Shown here piece by piece: positions 12,962-24,660 of a stretch of DNA of 64,000 bases. The stretch's first letter is position 1. The number at the start of each line of letters is the position of its first letter. Below the pieces are notes generated by a model that saw only the letters and a list, made by a program, of their open reading frames with translations, was not told where the DNA came from and made no database searches. Origin of the DNA: Gonatopus flavifemur (taxonomy: Eukaryota; Arthropoda; Insecta; Hymenoptera; Dryinidae); NCBI GenBank assembly GCA_018340375.1, contig JAFFJZ010000001.1, positions 46,740,001 to 46,804,000 on the forward strand, given 5' to 3'. The position numbers were made by a program, and so were the translations under genes.

Positions 12962-13034
12962 GTCACTAGGGCTGGGGCTATAATCTGATTCAATGTGATT
13001 TTATATATAATTCGTATCAAGTTTTTATACAAAT

Positions 13035-14177
13035 TTATAGAATCTTGATACAAATTATATATATTGGGTATGGGAGTAAGTTTCCGCCCTTTTTCAAGCA
13101 ATGTTGATTTTTATTCAAACCATGGATTATGACATAATGGTATTCAAAGTATGCACCATTGGAAGCGACCACTTCTGCCCATCTTTCAGGCAGTATACGG
13201 ATTCCTCGGAGAAAAAAAGCGGGTTCTTTTGACTCGATCCATTCATTGAGCCATTTTTCGACACTTTCGTGAGAAGTAAACCGCTCTCCAGTAAGGGCTG
13301 ATTGCATAAATCGAAATAGATGATAATCCGAAGGCGCAATGTCTGAAGAATACGGCGGGTGGGGCAAGATTTCCCAATTCAATCTTTCCAAATATTTGTT
13401 AACAGGTTGAGCAGCATGTGGCCTAGCATTATCATGCAGCAAGATAAGTTTATCATGTCTACCATCCCATTCCGGTCGTTTTTCTTTTAGAGCTCGATTC
13501 AAACGTATTAGCTGTAGTCTGTAACGATCGCCAGTGATTGTTTCTGATGGTTTAAGAAGTTCATAATAAATGACACCTTCCTGATCCCATCAGATGCACA
13601 ACATAATCTTTGAAGCGTGGATATTTGTTTTCGGTGTCGATGGACCTGGTACACCTGGCAGCCCCCAACTTTTTCGACGCTTAGCATTATCGTAATAGAT
13701 CCATTTTTCATCGCCAGTGACAATACGATGCAGAAAACTCTTTCTTTCCTGCCGTTCAAGAAGCATCTCGCACGTTACAAAACGTCTCTCGATAACTTTC
13801 TCCTTTAGTCGATGCGGCACCCAATTACCTGCTTTTTGGACCATTCCCATCTTGTGCAAGCGTTTACCGACGATCGACCTGTCAACACCCAACTCTTCGG
13901 ACAACTCATCTAGGGTTCGACATGCATCTTCATTCAATAATTGTTCCAGTTCTACATCTTCGAATTTTTTCGGTGCCCCTCCGCGTTCTTTATCACTCAC
14001 GTCAAAATCGCCACTTTGGAATCGTCGAAACCACTCTTTACAAGTTGTATCAGACGGAGCGTGATCAGCCTGAATATTGCACAGTACACGATACGTTTCA
14101 GCGGCACTTTTCTTCGAAATAAAATAATGAATCATAACTTCCCACAAATGCTGTTTTGTCGGGACAAACATTGTCAT
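13035..14177 (-). pseudogene. Mariner transposase, one internal stop
   Basis: Starting at the Met at 14177 (motif MTMFVPTKQHL), one frame runs through the helix-turn-helix region, the linker WVPHRL (residues 119-124) and all three catalytic aspartates of the DD34D triad: D156 in VTGDEKWIYY, D249 in HDNARPH, D284 in SDIAPSDYHLF. It is broken by one TGA at 13590-13592 (codon 196), where the family normally has Trp before WDQ. The frame resumes without shift. Residue 345 (after YFE) is where mariner transposases usually end, but the codon there is Tyr, so the frame reads on through the TIR to a stop at 13035. Two point changes thus separate it from a standard-length protein. An extended start at 14225 is possible but adds 16 residues not typical of the family. 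Confidence 0.93.
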
Positions 14178-14348
14178 TCTTGACACCAGATGAAAAATGA
14201 TGTTTACGCTTGTAACAAATGTCAACTACCGCAATCGACACCTTACATATACACTTCCAAATCACAAGTATAGCACTTGAGTGGACTCAAAAATAGTATC
14301 AGCAGCAACACTTTTTCCAAGAGGGTGGAAACTTATTTCCATACCCAA
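13064..14348 (-). mobile_element. Full-length mariner element with defective transposase
   Basis: A 1285-bp element flanked by TA on both sides (13062-13063 and 14349-14350). The TIRs start TTGGGTATGGGAGTAAGTTT on the left and match the reverse complement of the right end with a few differences (about 28 bp). Size, TIRs, TA target and a D34D transposase on the minus strand identify a Tc1/mariner-superfamily mariner, probably of the mauritiana/mellifera-like group. Confidence 0.93.
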
Positions 14349-14464
14349 TAAAATCACATTGAATCAGATTATAGCCCCAGCCCTAAAAGTGACCGCAAAA
14401 AAGAGTATTTTTCCGCATATTCTTTGGAACCGCAAGTTTCAGGTTGAAATGCATTCTAACAAAC

Positions 14465-14855
14465 CAGGGGGGTGCAACTCACTTAATCACCTTCAAATGT
14501 TTCGCGAAACGTTTTGTCACCACAGTAAATTTCACTTGAAGTCCGTGAACGGCGCTGTCTGTAGCTAAGTCAAAATCACGTGATGTTTTTTTTGTACACT
14601 ACGTACCTGATACGAGTGTCAGTATCGTCATTATCATATTTGGTTATGTGACATATTCAAGAATTGTATGTATATATCAACACCATTATTGATATGATTT
14701 GTCAAGCGATTTCAAATGCAAAATTAGGCGCCGAAAAATTATCGTATCACGTGACTTTTTCTGATAGTACAATCAGCGTCTCTTGCGGACAGTTTGGGAA
14801 ATATCGAATGGTGACAAAACGTTACCTATAGTTTTTATCGAGTTGCACCCCCCTG
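14465..14855. mobile_element. hAT-type MITE with 8-bp target duplication
   Basis: A 391-bp element bounded by perfect 16-bp TIRs, CAGGGGGGTGCAACTC at the left and its exact reverse complement at the right. It is flanked by identical 8-bp direct repeats TAACAAAC (14457-14464 and 14856-14863). An 8-bp duplication with a CAGGG... TIR is the signature of hAT-superfamily elements. It contains no transposase frame, so it would depend on an enzyme encoded elsewhere. Perfect ends and duplication suggest a recent insertion. Confidence 0.92.
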
Positions 14856-14863
14856 TAACAAAC

Positions 14864-16374
14864 CCTTTTTGTCGATCATTAGCGAGGGGGTACCATTTTC
14901 CGGTGGACATGACACTGGTTTTGGAGGTGAAGTAGTATCAATTTTCGATCAAGATTATATAAAAATCTATAAATTTTCTATAGAAAAGAATCGGTTCTGT
15001 CAAGAATCTATCGATTCTATCGATTTCTGTATCTCTAAAACCATTGTTGTGCTCACCAGGAAATGGTATTCCCTTGCAAATGATCAACATAGGGTATTTT
15101 TCAGAATACTCGTGGTCCTAGGAAAACGGGCGATTTTTGCGCTTACTCTTTGCAGAAACCTTATTATTCAATGAGGAGGCATTTCAACAAGTTTTCGATA
15201 AATCATTATGCTTTATATGTACAGAAACACAATAATATTACTCATATATAAACCATGTATAATACTGAATCACATGTATGAGCTGATATGAATCCTAAGC
15301 AAGTTGCATTTGATCTCTAATGAAAATAATATATGGAGAATATATGACATACGTGTATCATATTTAATTTATATACACCCTTCATACAGATTCCACACAT
15401 TATATATACTTGGTTTATAAATATTGAATGCAATCAATCTAAGAAACGACTCGCGCTAGGAAGAACAATGAAAAACAAAAATTCTTCCCATAAAACGTAA
15501 ACATTTAATGAATGTCGAAAGTTAATTTTAATTCAGTAAATATATTTGCGTCAGATTATCTGAAGCTGAAGGATAGCAGCAAGAGTCATGGAATATAATT
15601 AAAACCAAGTTACCAATGCTGGAACATCAATTCCCCATGAATGAGATTCAGATAAAGATTCATAAATTTAATCTAGAATTCCAGGTTTCTCACCGGTTTT
15701 GCGCGAATAAATAAACTGGTAATAATGTATTCACCTCTTTATATCATTAATTACCAAAGCTCTGCTTCTTCTATCATTTATTATGCGGTTATAAATACTG
15801 AAACATGATCAAATGAGATGTATCAAAGCGTTGTTTTGTGTCCCTATCCATCCCAAATTTTATCATTCAAAATATAAATGAATCCAAAGATAATTTATAT
15901 CCAATTCAACATGCCAATCGCATCGCTTCGCAACATCACCACTTTATGAAGCGGACTAACGGATTAAAAAAATACATGCATAGAATTGACAATTGATTGA
16001 TTACGTCAAGACAAAGTTAATTGTTCGTCTCTTTTTCTAATAAACCCAACAAAACACAGCTTCTCTGGACTTAAATTTGTAAAATTCATGAACACTTTAT
16101 ACAAACACTATCTGAAATCAAATTCGCCCATTTATAAGCCACTATATCTAGTCCATATATTGTTTGCATGAGTGATTAAAAATCGATTAGGGATTCCCAT
16201 TGTCATTGTTTCTCTTTTCAAATTTGAATGATCCATTTTTACAGTATTATTTTCGCGACAGCAAGTTTTAAGAATGTAAAATCATGAAATATTAGCAAAT
16301 GCGCATCTGTAATTTGCTGTAACAAAATTTCAACCTGTGGTTTTCGTGAGACACACGGTATGTATACCATGTCG
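14864..16374. other. AT-rich non-coding stretch
   Basis: No gene was recognised. One open frame at 14869-15174 has no domain-like features and begins in the MITE's flanking duplication. AT content is very high after 15200. Confidence 0.45.
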
Positions 16375-16470
16375 TCGTCGGTCAGATACTATATAGGTAG
16401 TATGGCACATTCCGCCAAGGCGAACGTGGCTTGGCGCAGTATATCTGCCCGACGGCGTGCGGGCGTGCTA

Positions 16471-16507
16471 CGTCGTCGTCGACGTCGTCGTCGTCTTCGT
16501 CGTCGTT
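16471..16507. repeat. (CGT)n microsatellite
   Basis: Imperfect CGT/GTC trinucleotide tract with a few interruptions. Confidence 0.9.
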
Positions 16508-16673
16508 GCCTTGTGTGCACAAGAGGTGGTTAGGGGCTGGAGAGGTTGGGAGGAAGCAGCAAGAGAGAGACCAGAAAGAGAGGACAGAATCAAGTTGAGT
16601 GTGGAATCGTGCCACGCCAAGCGCTACGGCTACGCATCGTGCCACGCCAGTTCGTGCACATGTGTATATGATT

Positions 16674-16730
16674 CCACTACCACTACTACTACTACTACTA
16701 CTACAACTACTAGTACAACTACTACCACTA
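16674..16730. repeat. (ACT)n microsatellite
   Basis: Imperfect ACT trinucleotide tract with ACC, ACA and AGT interruptions. A purer tract of the same repeat lies at 20469-20526. Confidence 0.95.
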
Positions 16731-17867
16731 TACTTCACAAGCCGCCTACACGAAGTATCCCAAAAGTTCTCGCCGTAAATCAAGCTCCACCGCGTTGCCA
16801 TCACGTACGCTTCTGCTCGTTCTCTCTGTTTCGTCCGTTCTCGCTTTTGCGATCGCCATAAACGAGCCCGTAGCGATTTCGACGCATCCCCCACACCCCA
16901 TGCCCCGGTCAGACCGCCTTGCTCTGCCTACGGGAATACCTCGCGCGTGCGAGTCGATTTTCGTATCCACGTGTGCACCAAAAAAAAGAGACAAAAAAAC
17001 AGGAACGAAACAAGAAAAAAGAATAAAGCGAAAAAAAAGCATGAACACGGTGACGTAGAGTTGGGAAAAAAAATAAAACAGTACTACTATCTTCCCGTAT
17101 ATGGAGTTATGTTTTTGGCTTTGCACGTGCGTGCACTTTTCTATTGAATTTTCCCTCGAAAAACAAAAGTTTTTTATATCAACTATAATACATATATTAT
17201 TGTACGAAACGTTGATAGAGTGGAATGTTTTTTGAATTTTGCTCTGTGATACTCAAACGAATGAACATGAGGACGTAACAGTACTCAATCAAAGTGCTTA
17301 CGAACTCGTATTATTGTACATTGAGGAGATATTCAACGTTAGAATAAATTGCTCCTACGCTGATATTTACGTTTGATCGTCCAATCATTTTCAAAGAAAC
17401 CTCGTGCCGGGATAAATATTATAATCACAGAGACGAGCACGGTTTGCGTAGGTTTCACAGTTTTTCACGGTGTTGAAGCTTTTACGCAAATTTACTGAAT
17501 TATGAATCGGGCAACGTAAGTACACCTGATTAATTCAAGCGTAACGGAATAGGTGTGCCTGAATTGTGCTTAATATGGTCACGATGGATGGATAGTTTAG
17601 GAATTTATCTCATACGAATGAAATTTCTCAAAATATTCGCGTGGTTTTTATCCAGGAAGATATTTTTTCAGTTCTGCAGGAGAATGCTGTTCTCTACTTC
17701 CCATTAAGAAACATCGGAACTGAATTTGAACTCATCTTCGTGTCTTTAGTTACGAAAGCTATATTACTATGACAACTCATCTCCATAGTTATACCTCAAT
17801 AATAATTATGGCTACTGTAACTCCAAACAAGAAGCTGAGAGAATTCAGCTGCGATTTTCTTTCAGGA

Positions 17868-18170
17868 TACCCTGCTGAAAATGCCAGGCAGATCTGAACA
17901 AAAAACAGTTGTCAGGCTTTGACCGGTCTTTGTCCCAGGAAATCCGGTCAAAAACTGCCAAAGTTTCTACCTGGTTTTGCCCGGAATCACCAAATTCGAA
18001 TATTCTATCAAAACCTGACAAAACTTGTTCTGTCAGTTTTTGATAGGATACTCCAGTGATTCCGGACGAATTCAGGTAGAAATTTGGTCAGTTTTTGATC
18101 GGATTCCCTGGAATAAAGACCTGACAATTATTTTTTGTCCAAATCTGCCTGGCATTTTCAGCAGAATAGT
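17868..18170. mobile_element. Foldback MITE (about 300 bp)
   Basis: Arms of about 140 bp begin CTGCTGAAAATGCCAGGCAG (17872) and end with the complementary CTGCCTGGCATTTTCAGCAG (to 18165). Further inward, paired blocks include TTGTCAGG, CGGTCAAAAACTG/CAGTTTTTGATCGG, TTTCTACCTG and CCGGAATCAC. Divergence between arms is moderate. No coding capacity. Confidence 0.8.
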
Positions 18171-20379
18171 CTCGATGTGGAGAGGGAAAGAATTTGGAAG
18201 AATCAAGTCGTATTATGTACTAAACAGCAAGGACCCCGTACGTGAAGAAAAGAGTATGGCAAAAAGTATCATATTTTATAAAAATTCAGCGTTAACTGTA
18301 TCCGAGTCGATTTATTTATGTTAACAAAGGTCTCGAGGTACTATACTGGTTTGGAAAGTACTATTAAACTCCTTCATGAAAGCCCATGATACTGTTAAAC
18401 CTTTGCTAATTTTAATAATCAGACGCCAACAAGACTAACGAGACACTCACGCTGAATCTTTATAAAATATGATATTTGTTGCCACAATTATTTTCTCGAT
18501 GTGTACAGCAAATCAACCTGTATTTTATCCCCAGGGTAAAAATAAATTTCAAGAAAAGGATCGGATAGAGATATAATTCGATATACAAAAGGTGAAAATA
18601 TGGAAATACAAGCACAATTCGTATATGTCGTCAAACGACAAATTGATAGAGAAAGATAAAAGAGGTGCGAAAGTATAAGGGATCGATCAATAACAACCTA
18701 TTACATTAAGATGATGTTAGAAGATCCTGACCTTAATTTTATATCTCAATAAGATCGCTCGAATGAAGTACATTCGCTCGATCATTGATCTAATCTAATT
18801 GAGTTGTAATCCACACAACCAATGAATTACATTGTAAAAAAAACTTATTCCAAAGTACCTTCACAATGACGATAATTTAACCGAATTCTTTTTATTATCA
18901 AATGTTTTACAAAACGAAGAAAAACTCAGATCCCAGACCATTTACCTTTGGTTAACGGCTCGACCTGAGCCACTTCTCGCGCTTAACGAGATTAAAAGTA
19001 GCCAATTAGCGTCAAACTTTTGACAGTAAAGTATGAAGGAGATGTAAAATAGATATCTAGCGAGGATATCCTAGATGTTAATAACAACTCGTTGTCTATA
19101 ACATCGATGCAGACAGCGCTCATACCTTTACGTCCGAATTCAAAAAAATTCCCAAGATATAAGATGCATGCGGAGGTTTCATGTAGCAGGCCTCCGAGGC
19201 ACGTTGTACGGGAAGAAGCTGAGAGAGGAAAGATGAGAATAATGATGAAAAGAGAGAGCAATGAGGTTTGGCGAGAGGCTGAGAGGAAGAAAGAACATAA
19301 AGCTAATAAGGATGCGTTGGGGAAAAAAGTGAGAAGAGATAAAATTAACAACACACAGATTCGAAACTTTAGATGCTTTAATACCTTGTTACTTGTAAAA
19401 CAAATCTATAATTATTATTTCGTTCACTGGAAGAAATGTATAATCTTACCAATAAAGGATTATTAGAATTTCAAACAAACATTTTTAGATATCTTCAGAA
19501 ATCTGGATGTGTTGATTATTCCTTTTCGTTAACCGATGTCGTGGAAGGAATTCACGTGCTTTCAAAACTTGAAAACTTGTGGTAAAAGGAATAACCGAAA
19601 AGAGACTTATGTTAATTAGAAAACAACAGCGTACGTAAAATGGTGCATAAAAATGTACATTAGGAACAGATTGAGTTTTACAATAGATGACAATTTGAGA
19701 AGAGAAAATAGCGGAATTTCAAATGAGAGATGAGATGAGAAAGGACGAAGAGAGAAAATGAGAGGTATTCGATAGGACGTAGAATAAATATTTGATTAAC
19801 GGAAAAAAGGATGGGGGAAGATAAGAAATTTCAGGAAGAACCAGATGGAGGTAGAAGAACAGAAAGTAAAGACAGTTCATAGAAAAAGTTATTGATAAGG
19901 AGAAAAAAAGGAAAAAAGTCCGCCTATGTGTGCGTATCAAATGATTGCGAAGAATTGCAAGGTGAATTGAATGACATGCAACGGAATGATATATATTTAT
20001 AATGTAAAACTGTTCTCGCGATTAGATACAAAAAAGAATTCCTTTGGAAATTCAGACTTGTGTTAAAAAAATTCTATTCCACACACGCGAATTCCACGAT
20101 AGAAAGAAAACCTTGTGATATCCTGTTCCATTGACTAGTCATTACTTATGACGATTATGTTTCATCTCATGTTCAGTTAAATCTTGCGATGATTGACTTG
20201 TAACTTATTATACATATTTGGAAAAAGAAGATGGCCGTGATGTAGAATGAATTTCCATCGTCGTACTTTATATCTCCGTTACACAACCACATCTCGAAAC
20301 AAATGACAAAGTTAGTATTTGTGGTTTATACGCGTATATACGTATGATTGTCATGTATGGTAGCCGAAGAAGGTGTAGT
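18171..20379. other. AT-rich non-coding stretch
   Basis: No gene was recognised. The segment 19690-19930 is purine-rich on the + strand (GAGA/AGAAA), giving long but low-complexity open frames that are not called. Confidence 0.4.
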
Positions 20380-20481
20380 AACTACAAATGTTGTTAGCGA
20401 GGATGGATCTCTCCTCTCTGCCACCTTCTAGGCAACCTTCCATCTGTGGATTCTCGCGCGAGTCGTCTCCTACTACTACTA

Positions 20482-20526
<45 letters not shown>

Positions 20527-20845
20527 TCGCTCATCCTTTTTCTTTTGCACTTTTTTCCCTCTCTCGAGTGCGGCAAAACGAGCAAAATAAGCAAAAGCAA
20601 AAAAGATACGGTTGAACGAGCGCGTTGAGAGAAGAAAAATAAGAAGAGCAAGAGATGAGTGGAGGAGAAAAGACGAAGATACCGAGATAAGTGAGACAGA
20701 GAAAATAAATGTACAAGACGAAGACGAAGAAGGACCACCTCGCACTGTGGGTACCCGGAACGTGAAGAAACACTCGCGTAGAAAACCTGTATCGAGACGC
20801 ACGGAGAATCCTAAGAACCAAGGAGGTTTCAGCTCCGACAAAGAA
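20380..20845. promoter_or_regulatory. GC-richer low-complexity island
   Basis: Contains the ACT microsatellite followed by a strongly purine-biased stretch (GAGA, GAAGA). Same style as the 16.4-kb island. No frame shows a recognisable domain. Possible transcription-start region. Confidence 0.25.
20469..20526. repeat. (ACT)n microsatellite
   Basis: Nearly pure ACT tract of about 19 units with one ACC. Confidence 0.97.
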
Positions 20846-22625
20846 AGATAAAAGCGAAAGAAAGAATACAAAAATACCCGGTGGAATTTAAACGAAAATA
20901 TCATCTTTTTCTTCTTTCTTTCTTCGTATTTTTTTTCACCGTGAGAATCGATTTTTTGATAGAAATTCTAATCAAAATTCAATCGTGAGGCACGTCGGGA
21001 AGGAATAACTATCGAAGAAAAGATGGGGGATAATTAAACCAGCGAAATTAGTAGCTGGAATAATTAATGAGATCTGTGCTAATGAGTCATGCTATATTCA
21101 CCGTTGATATTTACAAAGTTAGTACTGATATTCGTTCCTCATAATCGTAATTCAATGATCGAATAATTGGATGGATAATAATATCGTCTTTTGAATTCCG
21201 GCGATGATATCTCAAAGAAATTTTATACGCAGAGGTAGATATCGGAATGATGAGAGTAAAATTGCATGCAGAATATAGAAACCTGGACAAAATCAGATTC
21301 GATCCAGGACTTGAAAATCCTTATTAAAATCTCAACAATGATCTTCAACGAAAACAATTTCATTACATTTTTTTAAAGAATTTCCTAAATAAATTGAAGT
21401 TCAAATCATTGAAATCACGGAAGAGAAGACTATAACAATTCGAAAGAATATCTTGAATGCCACGTGGATGATAGATTTAAGATAGCGGAATAGAACTAAC
21501 TGGAAAAATTATGTAAGAATATAAATTGTGAAATTGATGGGAGATTTTTAATTGCTCGACAACCGGTTGAAATGAGGAAGAAGTTACGGTTCTCCGAGTC
21601 AAGTGTATTCTCAAATGTGTCTGATTATGATGCTAGTAGCAGAGTTGAGTACTAAAACCTTGCAATCAATAGTAAAAGATCTTATTCAAAGTACTATATT
21701 TCTAACGGACCACCGATGCAGATGGTCATTTCTTGTATACGGAGATCGATATGTTATAAATATACTTGAAAGAGCGAACTTTGGGGACAGGGAAAGAAAA
21801 TTTCTCTTTAAAAACAATACAAATTTCACCATTTGTAAAAATAGTAACGAAACGAAATAACTGACACTGATTTCATGAAAACTCTTGGAAAGCAACTACT
21901 CTGAACTGGACACAAACATAAGCACAGTAATCATCGTAAAAGCCATTGTCCGTGGGAGATGAAAAAAACGCATGTTGTTTACCATCGTTGACTTCAATTA
22001 TGAGATTGACCTTGCTTTTTATTATAAAATACAGACAATCTTCTGCTTTTGAGAGACTCTGATACTCGTCTTGGAGAGTGAGGAGTGAATAGCGCATAAC
22101 ATAAACTGCGAATAATTTGTTCAATTTTTGTATGCAGCGCATCATTTTGGATCGAATGATTTCAGAAGCAACCTGCATCTGTCTGTGATTGATTGTCCGT
22201 CCTGACCTGATGTAACCGTCTCCAGCACGGAATTCTCATACAACATCGTCATAATATTTTTATCCAACTAGATCTTATCATCAAGTTGACTCTAGATTTC
22301 ATAAAGAACCTGGTGGGATTGTGCGGAAGTACCTCTCCTGCGGGATGCCAAATAGAACCTGGCAAACCTTACAAATTCCATAGAAAGAACCGGACAGCTT
22401 TCGTTGGCGTTTGTTCCTGTAAGGCTTCATAGATCTGATTGAAAGTAAATTAAGATCCAAATAAGAATATCCATCCATTGTCACGAAGAACGTAAATATG
22501 TAATTTTGTAAGCATTTATGCATCAAATTGATTAGTCTCTTGTGAATCAAAATTCACTATACAATCGATGTTCAGGTTTTTGAATTCGATAATCAAATCT
22601 ATGAGACAAAACTTCCAAATCTTCC
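20846..22625. other. AT-rich non-coding stretch
   Basis: No gene, RNA or clear repeat was recognised. Confidence 0.45.
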
Positions 22626-23047
22626 ACAGAGGTGTGAAAATTATTAGAATAATTGTTGTTTACACAATAACTCCAACTTTTGCCTCAGATTATGCATTTA
22701 TCTGTGGATTACTATTATGTATCGTTGATATAATAGTTTTTCATCCTTCCATTTCTGAGTTAATTATTATAACAATTTTTCTTTCCAATCTTTTTTTCAC
22801 TCCAATGATCTCAACGCCTCGATCTCAAACTAAACGGTATGTGAATATAGATACCCGCTGGGAATTTAGAATAGTTAACAACAAATTCCGACCGGTATTT
22901 TTATTGGTTTCATCGTAACTCAACTATCATTCCTTGTCGTATATATAAATTTTATACAATGAAACACCAGTTCTTAATATCAAAATATTGCACATTGTGA
23001 GTTATTTAAAGACATATGAAATCACAATAATTTTCACACCTCTGTAC
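22626..23047. mobile_element. Candidate TIR element (about 420 bp)
   Basis: ACAGAGGTGTGAAAATTATT at the left recurs in inverted orientation near 23029-23047 (AATAATTTTCACACCTCTGT), about 20 bp with near-perfect match. The 116-codon open frame inside shows no transposase motifs. No target duplication was identified. Confidence 0.6.
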
Positions 23048-24339
23048 ATGAAATCCATCGCACGCCGAGAAAGATGAAATGTAAAAATGACTATTATTTC
23101 GTATATCTTTCACCCATAAAATGATGAAAAATACCTTTTCATATGGCGAGGGCTAACCTATTAACTCATGGTCAACCTATTTTCCACCTCTCCTTTGGTT
23201 TTATTGAACAATCGAATGGTATTTATTCCCTTAGTCACCATGACAACCATGAAAATAATGTATATTCTACCGTAAAGTGTGTTACTTAGGGTAGATAATT
23301 CTAACAGTTAAGAATTCACTTTTATGGAAAGAACATTGTCTAAAATGAAAATAAAACCCACACGAGTAGAAACTATTTTATTTTTCAGAATAAGCGACGT
23401 TTATAAACAACAATATGCATCAGTTGGCTAGTTGCTTCTTCGTAAGCAATGAGATGGCTGATAGCTTAAAAATAATCTTTATAAAAACAACGGAAGATTT
23501 ATCACCACACACGAATGCAGGGAGCACCATTCAGATCACAGAGATAAGACCTCAACAAGCGCTATTGAGATTACGAAAATGTGACCGCCGGCAGAGTTGC
23601 CGGATTGGGCAGTGGTCCGCAAATTGAGCGATTCAGGAAGACAGGTCCGCTGTTGAAGATTTAAATAGACGGTTTTCAGCTTTCTTATACATTACAGATT
23701 GAAAAATTAACTCACGTCACCGATGGGGCTTAAGGTGTAACTTGATGGTGTACATCACAGTACTCTAAAATTTCACACGGAATCAGTACTCTCTCGTAAC
23801 TGTGCGTCCCGCATCCCGTGTCAAAGCTGAGAGCACTGGTGCGTCATAGTGGAAAAGAGACTCCGTTGAGAATGGTACTATACACCTATTTTAGCAGTCT
23901 TATATGAAGATACGGAGCTCAGGTTACAAATTCTTGTCCACAATAAATGGACTTCCCATTCGAATTACGAAATACTGGGTCATTTGTGTGTGATTTGGAG
24001 TGCGTGATTTTTGGGGTTATTATGAACCTTCAAATTTTCGTGGTTTCAGGCGGTTTAAGAAGCTTCTAGCAGCGGTTACTGCTACAAATGAACCATCAAT
24101 CCTGCCCGCCATCAGTGCGGTTTAGAATTTGAAAACATCAGCGAAGTGTGCGCCATTCTCATCATAGATGCAAACGTAGGAAGTACTGTTTGAATTAAAA
24201 AGATGCAAGCGAAGCGAGCTTCGTTTATTGTACGAACATGTACGTGCTCTTGATTACTGAGAATCCCTGGAACACTTCATATCAAATTTTATAGCCAAGT
24301 GTATCAGCTAAATCTGATGATTTTGATTTTGTGTTTCGA
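23048..24339. other. Non-coding stretch
   Basis: No gene was recognised. 23480-24150 is less AT-rich than the surroundings but has no consistent coding frame. Confidence 0.4.
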
Positions 24340-24434
24340 CCCTAACAGCAAAATGTGTCTCTGGGACGTTTTCTGAACGTTCAAAAAACCTCTTCTACGT
24401 TATACAAACCTACGTTCCAGTGGCACTTTTTGCT
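24340..24434 (+). repeat. Dispersed repeat (CTAACAGCAAAA family), copy 1
   Basis: Shares CTAACAGCAAAATGTGTCTC and the following GGGACGTTTTCTGAACGTTC with 32937-33041 in the same orientation, then weaker similarity up to a TTTTGCT block. Confidence 0.8.
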
Positions 24435-24660
24435 ATCTTGGGAAATGTTGATTGGAAATCTATCACCCAGTTCAGAATTAAACCAAGTCTTCCTGACAAG
24501 GTTTTAAAAATGCAATTCTTGTCAAAATAACCTGACCAGGTCCAGGGGATAACTTTCTAGCCGGGTATATTCCACACTGCAGATTTAATCTTCAAGATAT
24601 CTAATTGAAAAAACATTTGAGAAGAGTTGAAGAAGTCTTATGCGGTATCTATAGAAAGAT

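Larger units (their letters stand above)
12962..14393. mobile_element. Palindromic MITE interrupted by a mariner
   Basis: Arms of about 40 bp lie outside the mariner on both sides: 12962-13004 on the left, and the near-perfect inverted copy 14349-14393 on the right. Both contain AGGGCTGGGGCTATAATC followed by TGATTCAATGTGATTTTA. The left inner part (13014-13052) is itself a short palindrome (GTATCAAG ... CTTGATAC). The arrangement implies a foldback element of about 145 bp existed first and received the mariner at a TA near its centre. Confidence 0.75.
16375..16985. promoter_or_regulatory. GC-rich island with trinucleotide repeats
   Basis: An abrupt CpG-containing island in AT-rich DNA. It contains a (CGT)n tract (16471-16507), two copies of CGTGCCACGCCA (16608-16619 and 16638-16649) and an (ACT)n tract (16674-16730). 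Open frames in both strands here are low-complexity Ser/Thr/Val runs from the repeats and are not called as genes. It could be a promoter or first non-coding exon. Confidence 0.3.

Noticed and set aside
13717..14183. Plus-strand open frames within the mariner
   Set aside because: Antisense shadows of the transposase frame.
14869..15174. 101-codon plus-strand open frame after the hAT MITE
   Set aside because: Starts in the MITE flank, lacks domain features or homology I can recognise, and lies in AT-rich repeat-derived DNA.
16382..16894. 170-codon minus-strand and 134-codon plus-strand open frames
   Set aside because: Driven by CGT and ACT microsatellites giving Ser, Asp or Thr runs. Opposite-strand frames overlap fully, which is typical of repeat artefacts.
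22568..22918. 116-codon open frame
   Set aside because: Mostly contained in the candidate TIR element. It has a hydrophobic composition from AT-rich codons and no transposase or cellular domain motif.
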